Shown piece by piece: positions 57,601 to 64,000 of a stretch of DNA of 64,000 bases. Position 1 is the stretch's first letter, and each line of letters starts with the position of its first letter. The stretch comes from Lachnospiraceae bacterium OF09-6 (GTDB lineage Bacteria; Bacillota; Clostridia; Lachnospirales; Lachnospiraceae). Both the position numbers and the translations under genes were made by a program. Location: positions 1-64,000 of the forward strand of contig QUMM01000013.1 in the NCBI GenBank assembly GCA_003435055.1, read 5' to 3'. Below the pieces are notes generated by a model. That model saw nothing but the letters and a program-made list of their open reading frames with translations. It was not told where the DNA came from and ran no database searches.

Positions 57601-57862
57601 TCTCAGGTGCCGTGCTTTCCGTTTCCTGCACCTGTGCAGTCTCTGGCTGTGTCTCATTCTCTCCAGTCTGTTCTTTGTCACTCTCTGCCGGCTTCTCATT
57701 GTCAGCAGACTGTGCTTCTGCTTTTGCATCAACTGTACTTTCCGCATAAGTATCTGGCTGTGTTGCTTCTGCATTTACCGGCTCACATTGTGCATACAGT
57801 GTTCCGGTGCACAGTGTTGCCGTCATAAACAAGATGGATAATCGTTTCATTCTGTCTTTCAT
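54675..57862 (-). CDS. Surface protein with alpha/alpha-barrel (prenyltransferase/transcobalamin-like) repeats; one-base frame break
   Basis: Restoring one A near 55076 gives about 1062 residues. A signal peptide is followed by a Thr/Glu-rich linker (about 30-170), a beta domain (about 175-320), and an alpha/alpha-toroid of the squalene-cyclase/prenyltransferase type (about 350-660): LARSGKLTDDVLNKYLANVIS, YSRVVLALTSLGIDVTNVGG, GGWDLSGRSADPDVTAMAIQAL, SCSQVIVALTAMGIDP. Two three-helix units, a Lys/Ser linker, a C-terminal beta domain and a membrane helix with a basic tail follow. The toroid fold is also that of transcobalamin/intrinsic factor. It is directly upstream of the ECF genes. Confidence 0.85.
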
Positions 57863-57894
57863 TACTTTTCCCCTTCTTCATCCGACGCCTGATT

Positions 57895-59219
57895 TCAATA
57901 AGTCGGTCCGCCTACATCGGCTCCCAGTCCGTTGCAGGTATAGCACCATACAATATCGTCTCCGTTCTCCAGTGTATAGCTGGAGCATCCGTAATTCGGG
58001 AACCAGCCGTTTACCTTGTACATCCATCCGGATTCATTTCCACAGTCAAATTCATACAGATTATTGATTCCTTCTACATAATAGCTACTGTACAACGGTG
58101 TCCAGGAATATTCCAGCTGGATTCCGGCATACTCGCATACACGGTTCAGTACATCGAATACGGTTTCCCCATCCTCGAATTCCACATTGCTGGTAGCCAG
58201 GATCACACCGTTCGATGGCACATAGGCTTCTTTTCCGGCATCCAGATTATCCAGGTTGTCCAGAATCGTGTCACAACGGATGGTAATGGTACAGATATTG
58301 GAGCTTTCACCAGAACTGCTGTCTCCTGCCTCCTCCGGCGTGTACTCTTCCATACTGTTCTGACCATCTGCTTCACTGTCGTCCGTCTCTGCTTCAGACT
58401 GTGCTTCGCTTTCCTGTTCGTTCTTATCAGATTTCATATCTTTTTTATTGTCTGCCGGAATCTTTTCTGCATTTAAAGCATTTTCCAGAGCAGTCTGTTT
58501 CTCTGCTGCACGGTCATCCAGTACCTTCTGCAATTCTTCCGGTGTAAAACACAAATCTTTGCTGCTGGCACAGCTCTGTGCCTGACTGATCAGGAATTCA
58601 TTCAGTGATGCTGGCTGCATTTTCTGAATCTGACAAGAAGAAGTACCGTCACTGCTATTCGTTACAGAAAGATACTCTCCTGCTTCTACTCGTTCCTGGG
58701 TACCATCCGCCAATAATATACTGATATCTCCCGCATAAAGATTCAGGCTACTGCTGCCGGACTGTACACTAACAGAGAAAACTGCACCTGACAGTTGTGC
58801 CGTATTTCCAGCAAACGCCACATCAAAAGTACCTTTTTGCTGCTGCATGTCGCCAAATACTTCTCCGGCAGATACCTGCAGTTCATTTTTGTCTGCATCG
58901 CAGGCGGTCAGTGTCACTTCTGACTTCTCATTTAAAATCAGTTTTTCCTGATTCTTCCAGATCAGTTCAGCCTGCGCTCCCTTCTTGGTCTCAATCAGAT
59001 CCCCAGTCTGCAGACGAGAATCCGCATTCAATGTGTAACCAATACCATTCCGCTGAATGTTTACTACGCCCTTTGTCTGTCCACTGGTTACACAGATATC
59101 CTCCGGCTTATCAAACCAGCCTGAATCTTTCCCACTGTCAGCACTCCGCTTGCTGCAATGACCAGGATCAGAAGTACCATGATGATATTCAGCAACCTCT
59201 TTTTCCCTTTTGTTTCCAT
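57895..59219 (-). CDS. Membrane-anchored FecR-like/DUF4430 protein; one-base frame break
   Basis: Restoring one A near 59129 gives 441 residues. There is an N-terminal membrane helix (about 8-28), a FecR-like beta domain (about 55-180: GDLIETKKGAQAELIW, LSGAVFSVSVQSG), an acidic Ser/Glu-rich linker, then a DUF4430 domain (about 320-440: DGETVFDVLNRVCEYAG, ESGWMYKVNGWFPNYG, GDDIVWCYTCNG). DUF4430 matches the C-terminal beta domain of transcobalamin. It precedes the alpha/alpha-barrel gene by 32 bases, so the two transcobalamin-like halves are encoded side by side. Confidence 0.88.
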
Positions 59220-59263
59220 GTTTTTCCTCCTTCGCTCTTTACCTGTATTCACAGATTATAAAT

Positions 59264-59310
59264 AAAAAAGGTAACGGAAAAAAGATCCCCTCTCGGGGAC
59301 TTCCGTTACC
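59264..59310 (-). terminator. Hairpin terminator in the leader of the DUF4430-ECF operon
   Basis: GGTAACGGAA (59270-59279) pairs with TTCCGTTACC (59301-59310) with CCCC/GGGG inside. In the minus direction it is followed by six U (59269-59264). It lies 45 bases before the start codon and about 150 bases after the promoter. Confidence 0.85.
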
Positions 59311-59450
59311 TGATAGATGTCATTTTGCGTATACACCGCTACCTTATTTACTTATAGAACGCATCCACCCGCCGACTCTACGGCAGCGCATTTTCCTGTA
59401 CGGCACCTGCATCCGTTTGCGGAATACGATTCCTGTTGCTCTTTGTCATT
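59311..59450 (-). ncRNA. Candidate leader RNA or small RNA between promoter and terminator
   Basis: A consensus promoter and a strong terminator bound a transcript of about 185 bases. It contains small stems (GGAATCGTATTCC, GCGGTGTATACGC, GCCG/CGGC) and no convincing reading frame. It does not match cobalamin, c-di-GMP or other riboswitch consensus I know. It could be an attenuator leader or a separate RNA. Confidence 0.4.
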
Positions 59451-59456
59451 TCTTTT

Positions 59457-59485
59457 ATTATAAAGTGCCGTCAAATATTTGTCAA
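59457..59485 (-). promoter_or_regulatory. Perfect consensus sigma-A promoter
   Basis: Minus strand TTGACA (59485-59480), 17-base spacer, TATAAT (59462-59457). It drives the leader RNA and the DUF4430-ECF operon. Confidence 0.9.
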
Positions 59486-59644
59486 CGAGCCAAAACACGC
59501 TTTGCGAGTTTTGCTCGTTATCGCGGCATCTACGTTCCACTCTTCGTTTCACTTCAGTCGGTTCAAAGCCAACGTCCACCGGACGTTGTGAACCGGTCGG
59601 TGCTGAACAGGCGCCACTGGCGCTTAGCACCGTCACCAATGGTT
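59484..59644. repeat. Intergenic element of three consecutive hairpins, ending in the CCATTGG motif
   Basis: Three inverted repeats lie in a row: AACGAGC/GCTCGTT (59484-59519), CGGTTCA-AACGTCC/GGACGTT-TGAACCG (59559-59595), GGTGCT-GCGCCA/TGGCGC-AGCACC (59599-59631). They end in CGTCACCAATGG, the short repeat that also follows other genes. The end supplies the stop codon of the Rpn gene. It looks like a mobile or REP-like intergenic element. Confidence 0.75.
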
Positions 59645-60781
59645 TATCCATTTTCTGATAACAGCCTCTTCCATACCTACGATCTTTGCTATTTTTTCTA
59701 TCCCTATTCCTTCTTTCCAAAGAATATTAGCAACTTCATGAGCTTTTTGTTCCCTTCCAACTTCACGCTCTGCCTCACGCAGTTTTCTCTCTTCCTCTTC
59801 CTTATCATATTCAAAAATACTCACTTTTTCCACCTCGGTTTGATTTTGATGTGAAAGATCTTCAAGCTTCTCATACCTTTTTAAAAGTCCTTCAGCTGTC
59901 CTCTCATCCAGTCCAAGATCATCACATAGTGCTTTCATAATTTCATTATTAGTTAAGTGAAATCTTTTCGCAACTGTGATCAATGCAATTGCACCATCTT
60001 CTCTTCCAACTTCACGCTCTGCCTCACGCAGCTTTCTCTCTTCCTCTTCCTTATCATATTCAAAAATACTCACTTTTTCCACCTCGGATCTATTCACACG
60101 TAAAAAATCTTCAAGAATCCCCTCACGAATGCATTCCTCTACTGCACGGTGCACTGCTTCATCCAGATTCATTTTCCCTACATACTTTCTTACACGGTCT
60201 ACATACTGTGCATATTCCTTCAATGCTCTGCACTGCTCCAACAATTCCTGATTATGTCCTATGTTGATATTTAATGTCAAAACTTTTAGCTCCAAATCAG
60301 GCTCTCCGGTCAGATTCTCAAATGCAGCCGACAGATATTCCGTCCGGCTGTCCTCCATCTCTTCTGTTCCGTTATAAAATACCAGAAATTTAGGAGCCGG
60401 AATCTTCTGAAGTTTTGATGAGTACAGCGACTTTTTATCTACCAGCTTCTGATATTCACTGGCTATATAGAACAAATCTCGCAGCGGCATATTCGCACTA
60501 TAGGTAGACTGATGTTCATACAAGAACAAATTCGTGTCAATAATAAATGCCAGATCATTCTTCATTCCCATATAAACTGCATTTTCCAGTGTCACAATCT
60601 GTAACTGTTCTGGATCTGTGTATGTCTTACCGGAAACTGCATTGTACAATGACAACAAATGTTCCTTATCCAAAAACAATATCCGAAATACAGTGTCCTT
60701 GTACTTCCGATTGGCTCTCACCCGGTTCACTTTAACCTGTTTTGTCTTCAGCTTATATCGCATTCTCTTCTTTTTTGCCAT
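59633..60781 (-). CDS. Rpn-family recombination-promoting nuclease (PD-(D/E)XK)
   Basis: About 382 residues from ATG 60781 (GAGGAGG site). The N-terminal nuclease-like domain shows DTVFRILFLDKEHLLSLYN, DLAFIIDTNLFLYEHQSTYS (the D...ExQ nuclease strand) and PLRDLFYIASEY. The C-terminus has a helical, charged tail in which EVEKVSIFEYDKEEEERK and what follows appear twice. Rpn proteins are nuclease relatives of YhgA transposase-like factors, often in many copies. The stop codon is contributed by the adjoining repeat element. Confidence 0.85.
   Translation of the reverse strand: MAKKKRMRYKLKTKQVKVNRVRANRKYKDTVFRILFLDKEHLLSLYNAVSGKTYTDPEQLQIVTLENAVYMGMKNDLAFIIDTNLFLYEHQSTYSANMPLRDLFYIASEYQKLVDKKSLYSSKLQKIPAPKFLVFYNGTEEMEDSRTEYLSAAFENLTGEPDLELKVLTLNINIGHNQELLEQCRALKEYAQYVDRVRKYVGKMNLDEAVHRAVEECIREGILEDFLRVNRSEVEKVSIFEYDKEEEERKLREAEREVGREDGAIALITVAKRFHLTNNEIMKALCDDLGLDERTAEGLLKRYEKLEDLSHQNQTEVEKVSIFEYDKEEEERKLREAEREVGREQKAHEVANILWKEGIGIEKIAKIVGMEEAVIRKWINHW
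59754..59838 (-). repeat. In-frame duplicated segment in the Rpn gene, copy 1
   Basis: 85 bases matching 60003-60087 with one mismatch. The offset is 249 bases, a multiple of three, so both copies encode EVEKVSIFEYDKEEEERK plus LREAEREVGRE. Confidence 0.95.
60003..60087 (-). repeat. In-frame duplicated segment in the Rpn gene, copy 2
   Basis: The partner of 59754-59838, near identical at the DNA level, indicating a recent duplication or conversion. Confidence 0.95.
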
Positions 60782-60968
60782 AGGCTCCTCCTCTTCTTTG
60801 CGCACAGGAGATCTATGGCCGTATCTGAGTATTACCACCATTTCCTTAGCTCCTGCTTCTTTCTAAATTGTCAATTGAATAGAACGAAAAGCATAAGATC
60901 TCTGAAATGGCGTTGATACTCTGACAGTGCAATGCACTGAGAATGATAAAATATGCTTTTGTGAACTT

Positions 60969-60997
60969 ATACTATCATATATCGGTGCGTTTATCAA
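60969..60997 (-). promoter_or_regulatory. Promoter of the Rpn gene
   Basis: Minus strand TTGATA (60997-60992), 17-base spacer, TAGTAT (60974-60969), leaving a leader of about 180 bases. I see no gene between it and the start. Confidence 0.6.
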
Positions 60998-61107
60998 GTA
61001 TCTTTTTATGTATTTGTTTGCATCTTTTTGTTTCTATATGTTCTATAACTTTATGTTGCTTTTTCAAATATGTTTCATAAAATGATGTCGGGATCAAAAG
61101 CCATAAA

Positions 61108-61126
61108 CACTGTCACCAATAGCAAA
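61108..61126 (-). repeat. Copy of the CCATTGG short repeat (variant)
   Basis: Minus strand GCTATTGGTGACAGTGTTT, a one- or two-base variant of the motif after the stop at 61227, here beyond the terminator. Confidence 0.6.
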
Positions 61127-61168
61127 AAGACCATAGGATCTCATTTCTGAAATCCTACAGTCTTTTCT
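61124..61168. terminator. Bidirectional terminator of the large DUF4430 surface protein gene
   Basis: AAAGAC-TAGGAT and ATCCTA-GTCTTT pair across 61126-61166, with A and T runs on both sides. Confidence 0.8.
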
Positions 61169-61199
61169 AAAAGCTTTATTGCCAAAAGGGACGGTCATA

Positions 61200-61229
61200 A
61201 AGCCACAAAACACCGTCACCAATGGCTTA
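61200..61229 (-). repeat. CCATTGG short repeat over the stop codon
   Basis: Minus strand TAAGCCATTGGTGACGGTGT. Its first three bases are the stop codon of the DUF4430 surface protein gene. The same arrangement occurs at 9020. Confidence 0.75.
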
Positions 61230-64000
61230 TTTTGTTACGATCACCGTCACGGTGTATTTCTTCTTACCGGATTTGACTGTGATCTTTGCCTTTCCTGTCT
61301 TCTTGCCTTTAATCACGCCCTTGCTGCTTACGGTCGCAATCTTCTTGTTGGAAGATTTATAAGTAAACTTCTGGGTGGATGTGATCGGGGTTCTAGATGG
61401 CTTCAGGGTCAGCTTCTTGCCTTTCTTCAGTGTTACTTTCTTCTGAAGTCCGGTGATCTTGCTGGTAGCTACCGTCTTCTTTTGTACCTTGACGGTGACT
61501 TTTTTCTGAAGGCCGCTTGCCAGGGTAATGGTCAGGGTTGCTTTGCCGGTCTTCTTACCTGCTTTCAGCACACCACTCTTGGTTACAGTGAAGATCTTGG
61601 TGTTGCTGGACTTGTAGGACTGTACGCTGTCACCGTTTGCCAGACCGGTTACTTTGAATGCACTGGTCTTCTGTTTTACTTTCAGAGGTACAGTGGTTGC
61701 ATTGACCTTGATGGTAGCCTTCAAAGAACTGCCGTAATCTCTGGTTTCTTTTGCTCCACAGCTGCAGGTACGCTCCTGTTTTTCCGGGGCAAATACCGTT
61801 GCATCAGAGATCTTTGTCCATTCGCCATATGCATGAACATGAGATGGTGTCTCCGACTTCGCATTTTTCTCCAGTTCTGCGATCTTGCTTTCTGCATCCG
61901 TCAGCTTCTTCAATGTTTCTGCCGGTACCAGTGCTTTCTGTGCATCTGTCAGCTGATTGTATTCTGCTCTTGCTGCTTCCACTGCTGCCTTGTCTGCCAG
62001 GGTCAGTTTGTCTGTTCCTACGAGGGCATTAATTGCTGCAATTGCATTGTCTGCTACCTGCTGGTCATACATCTTACTTTCTTCTCTGGTATAGTCATCG
62101 GTGTAATGGAAGATAATGACATCACCATCATTCAGGGTCTGTTCGGATACTCCTACATCCGGATGTATACCATTGATCACATCCATCCAGCCAGATCTTG
62201 GTCCGTTATCCATTTCACTTAATGTCATGCCATTCATAGTGATACCTTTTACATAAATGGTATGATACTGATTATCATTATCTGCAATCATTTCAAATCC
62301 ATAGTCTTCTGCTGCTTCCTGCATTACATCATACACCGTTGCATCCGGATCTACATAATATCCTGTTTCCTGAACCCATACGGTCAGGTTGTTATCTGCC
62401 AGTGTGTGGATCTCTCCATCTTTGTCACTGTCGTGCTTCTTATCACCTAACAGGCTGAAGGTGACTTTGATGCTGGTCTTTACTCTGACTCTTACAGTTG
62501 CAGATGCTTCTTTATAAGAGATCGTGACGGTCTGCCAGCCTTTTTTATTAGTATCAAAGCCGGCTACCTGTACCTCTTCGGCTGTCGGGTTTTCTACTCT
62601 TTCATCACTCCAGGTAGCTGTAAATGTCATACCTGACAGGTCAAAGGTCTGACCCATATAGTATTCTGTCTTGTATTCTCCGGAAATCTCCAGTTTTTCT
62701 ACATATACTCTTACACCGTCTGTGTCAGCCAGTGCGGATGCATCTGCTCCAAGAGGGTCATCCGTACGATTGTGCTGTGCTTTCCAGTTGCATCCGCCTA
62801 CTTCCGGACAACCGTCCACACCTTTTTCCGTGCTGAAATAGATACTTCCACTTGCTGTCTCATGTGTTGTGCTGGAAGTATCTACATACTGTACAAAACC
62901 AATGGCTTTTTCTGCACCACAGTCAGATGTATAATAGTTATTTTCAATACCATCGTATTTGTTCAGACTGTCATAGAATCCGATGATTCCACCGACATAA
63001 GTACCTGCGGTTGCAGTTACCTTTCCTGTAAAGGAATTTCCCTTAAAGGAATAACTGCCCCATGACTGAGCCACATAGGTATCTCCTCCAAGAATACCAC
63101 CGACTTTGTCTGCTCCGCTGACTGCGCCACTTGCTGAGCAGTTTGTAATCGCAATTTTAGCACCATTTGGTGCAGTCTGATTCTCATAACCTCCACCACC
63201 AATTCCACCTGCATGTGTACCAGTGGCTTCTACGATACCCTCAAAGCTGCATCTGGAAACGCTGCATAATCCGAGTGCATTATCACGTGTTCCAATGATT
63301 CCGCCCACATAATCTTTTCCGTAAACCGTTGCATAGCTGACACAATTTTCTACAGAGCCCTGCATGCGTCCTGCAATCGAACCGATCATAGACTGATTTT
63401 TGTCATAGCCGATTATAACATTTTTTTCAATGGTACAATTCTTTATCGTTGCCACATAAGCCGCAGAGCATCCGGCAAATGGATTTTCAGAACCAATCTC
63501 AGCACCGACCAGTCCAGATTTTAAGGTACTGGAACCGCTCATCAGTGTTACGCCGTCAATAACAACGGAACTTCCGGAAAGTCCTACCCCATACAGATTA
63601 TTTACCAAACCATAACCGGCAATCTTCGTTCCATAAATCTTTAAGTTTTTAATGGTGGCTCCATTTACATAACCAAATAATGGAAGTCCATTTTCTGGTA
63701 TGGTAATGACCTTTCCATTTCCATCTAAGGTTCCGCTGAATGCATTCAGATTTGTGCCATTTTTAATTTTGTCTGTTCCGTCTTTTGTCACGCCAATCGG
63801 TGTCCAGTCTTTTGGCAGTGTAATATTCTCCTGCTGCTGCAGATATTTTCCATCAAAGGAAAATCCTCTTGCTACCAGTTCTGCTACATCTTTATAATTC
63901 TGTGCGTCTTTGATCTGATACGGATCTCCTTTTGTTCCTGTTCCGCTCAGTTTTTCACCAACCAGACTTTCTGCAGAACGAACCTCGATCTTCGCTGTTG
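61227..64000 (-). CDS. Large surface protein with GLUG, Ig-like, DUF4430 and Big_2 domains (N-terminus outside the window)
   Basis: The frame is open to the right edge, so at least 924 residues. From the edge: a GDPYQIKDAQNYKDVAEL segment and GLUG-type repeats (GGIIGTRDNALGLCSVSRCSFEG, GGILGGDTYVAQSW), a group 3 Ig-like domain (EYYMGQTFDLSGMTFTATWSD), a DUF4430 domain (DATVYDVMQEAAEDYGF, RSGWMDVINGIHPDVG, GDVIIFHYTDDY), a helical unit, a Cys pair CSCG, then two Lys-rich Ig-like repeats. It ends without a sorting signal; the Ig repeats may bind wall polymers. It is the second DUF4430 protein of the locus. Confidence 0.85.
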   Translation of the reverse strand, partial: TAKIEVRSAESLVGEKLSGTGTKGDPYQIKDAQNYKDVAELVARGFSFDGKYLQQQENITLPKDWTPIGVTKDGTDKIKNGTNLNAFSGTLDGNGKVITIPENGLPLFGYVNGATIKNLKIYGTKIAGYGLVNNLYGVGLSGSSVVIDGVTLMSGSSTLKSGLVGAEIGSENPFAGCSAAYVATIKNCTIEKNVIIGYDKNQSMIGSIAGRMQGSVENCVSYATVYGKDYVGGIIGTRDNALGLCSVSRCSFEGIVEATGTHAGGIGGGGYENQTAPNGAKIAITNCSASGAVSGADKVGGILGGDTYVAQSWGSYSFKGNSFTGKVTATAGTYVGGIIGFYDSLNKYDGIENNYYTSDCGAEKAIGFVQYVDTSSTTHETASGSIYFSTEKGVDGCPEVGGCNWKAQHNRTDDPLGADASALADTDGVRVYVEKLEISGEYKTEYYMGQTFDLSGMTFTATWSDERVENPTAEEVQVAGFDTNKKGWQTVTISYKEASATVRVRVKTSIKVTFSLLGDKKHDSDKDGEIHTLADNNLTVWVQETGYYVDPDATVYDVMQEAAEDYGFEMIADNDNQYHTIYVKGITMNGMTLSEMDNGPRSGWMDVINGIHPDVGVSEQTLNDGDVIIFHYTDDYTREESKMYDQQVADNAIAAINALVGTDKLTLADKAAVEAARAEYNQLTDAQKALVPAETLKKLTDAESKIAELEKNAKSETPSHVHAYGEWTKISDATVFAPEKQERTCSCGAKETRDYGSSLKATIKVNATTVPLKVKQKTSAFKVTGLANGDSVQSYKSSNTKIFTVTKSGVLKAGKKTGKATLTITLASGLQKKVTVKVQKKTVATSKITGLQKKVTLKKGKKLTLKPSRTPITSTQKFTYKSSNKKIATVSSKGVIKGKKTGKAKITVKSGKKKYTVTVIVTK

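Noticed and set aside
57352..57774. Arg/Lys/Gln-rich 140-codon minus frame inside the toroid protein gene
   Set aside because: Out-of-frame shadow of the Thr/Glu-rich linker of the real gene.
59264..59485. Cobalamin or c-di-GMP riboswitch before the DUF4430 operon
   Set aside because: A GGTAGCGGTG stretch recalls c-di-GMP-I, and the operon suggests B12, but the core boxes of both classes are missing.
59352..59720. Minus-strand frame of 122 codons over the three-hairpin element
   Set aside because: It overlaps the end of the Rpn gene, two hairpins and the operon promoter; it reflects the repeat element, not a gene.
1..64000. tRNA, rRNA, prophage or complete insertion sequence
   Set aside because: None recognised; the Rpn gene is the only transposase-related protein and has no terminal inverted repeats.

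Overview
This window looks like a chromosome segment of an anaerobic, spore-lineage Gram-positive gut bacterium, most likely Lachnospiraceae (Clostridia). The evidence is the gene content: a SAM-I riboswitch on metK, class B sortase, spmB, the DUF6128, DUF4317 and PF09826 families, ECF vitamin transport, consensus sigma-A promoters and AGGAGG ribosome binding sites. No phage, plasmid, rRNA or tRNA genes were seen. Most genes are on the minus strand.

Layout. 1-236: end of a type V-A (Cas12a-type) CRISPR array that abuts the terminator of rpsF-ssb-rpsR (311-1351). 1.5-6.8 kb: DUF951, sirtuin, sortase B, a VanRS-like two-component system and asnS. 7.1-23.4 kb: a purine/ureide catabolism region. 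It holds pucG, an XRE-GntR regulator, an LctP-like carrier, carbamate kinase, a fused FdrA-DUF1116 gene, an esterase, a TSUP carrier, an AllC-like amidohydrolase, a dicarboxylate-type symporter and DUF2877. A DUF4317 fragment, a YczE-like protein and an amidase/beta-lactamase fusion lie between its parts. 24.4-35.6 kb: MarR-MATE, a second two-component system, metK with its riboswitch, murA, flavin reductase, pyrophosphatase and an S1-domain protein. 35.7-47 kb: sigma factor with beta-propeller partner, DUF6128 protein, transglutaminase/Ig-like secreted protein, glgB, TetR, a TPR-AAA protein and spmB. 47-64 kb: a cell-surface and uptake region with a Cna-B/SpaA-like protein, a complete ECF transporter (two T subunits, one fused double ATPase, one S subunit), an alpha/alpha-barrel surface protein, two DUF4430 surface proteins and an Rpn-family nuclease.

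Two systems stand out. The ureide genes together encode a plausible ATP-yielding route: allantoate to ureidoglycine (AllC), to oxalurate (PucG), to oxamate plus carbamoyl phosphate (FdrA/DUF1116/DUF2877), to ATP (carbamate kinase). The LctP-like carrier is a candidate oxamate exporter. The 50.5-64 kb block resembles a bacterial counterpart of intrinsic factor/transcobalamin: an alpha/alpha-barrel protein and DUF4430 proteins are coupled to an ECF importer, so corrinoid uptake is a reasonable but unproven guess.

A caution for all users: at least 15 single-base deletions, mostly in runs of two to five identical bases, break 12 otherwise intact reading frames. No compensating insertions were seen. 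This pattern looks more like consensus sequence error than gene decay, so the affected genes are given at full span with the break position stated.
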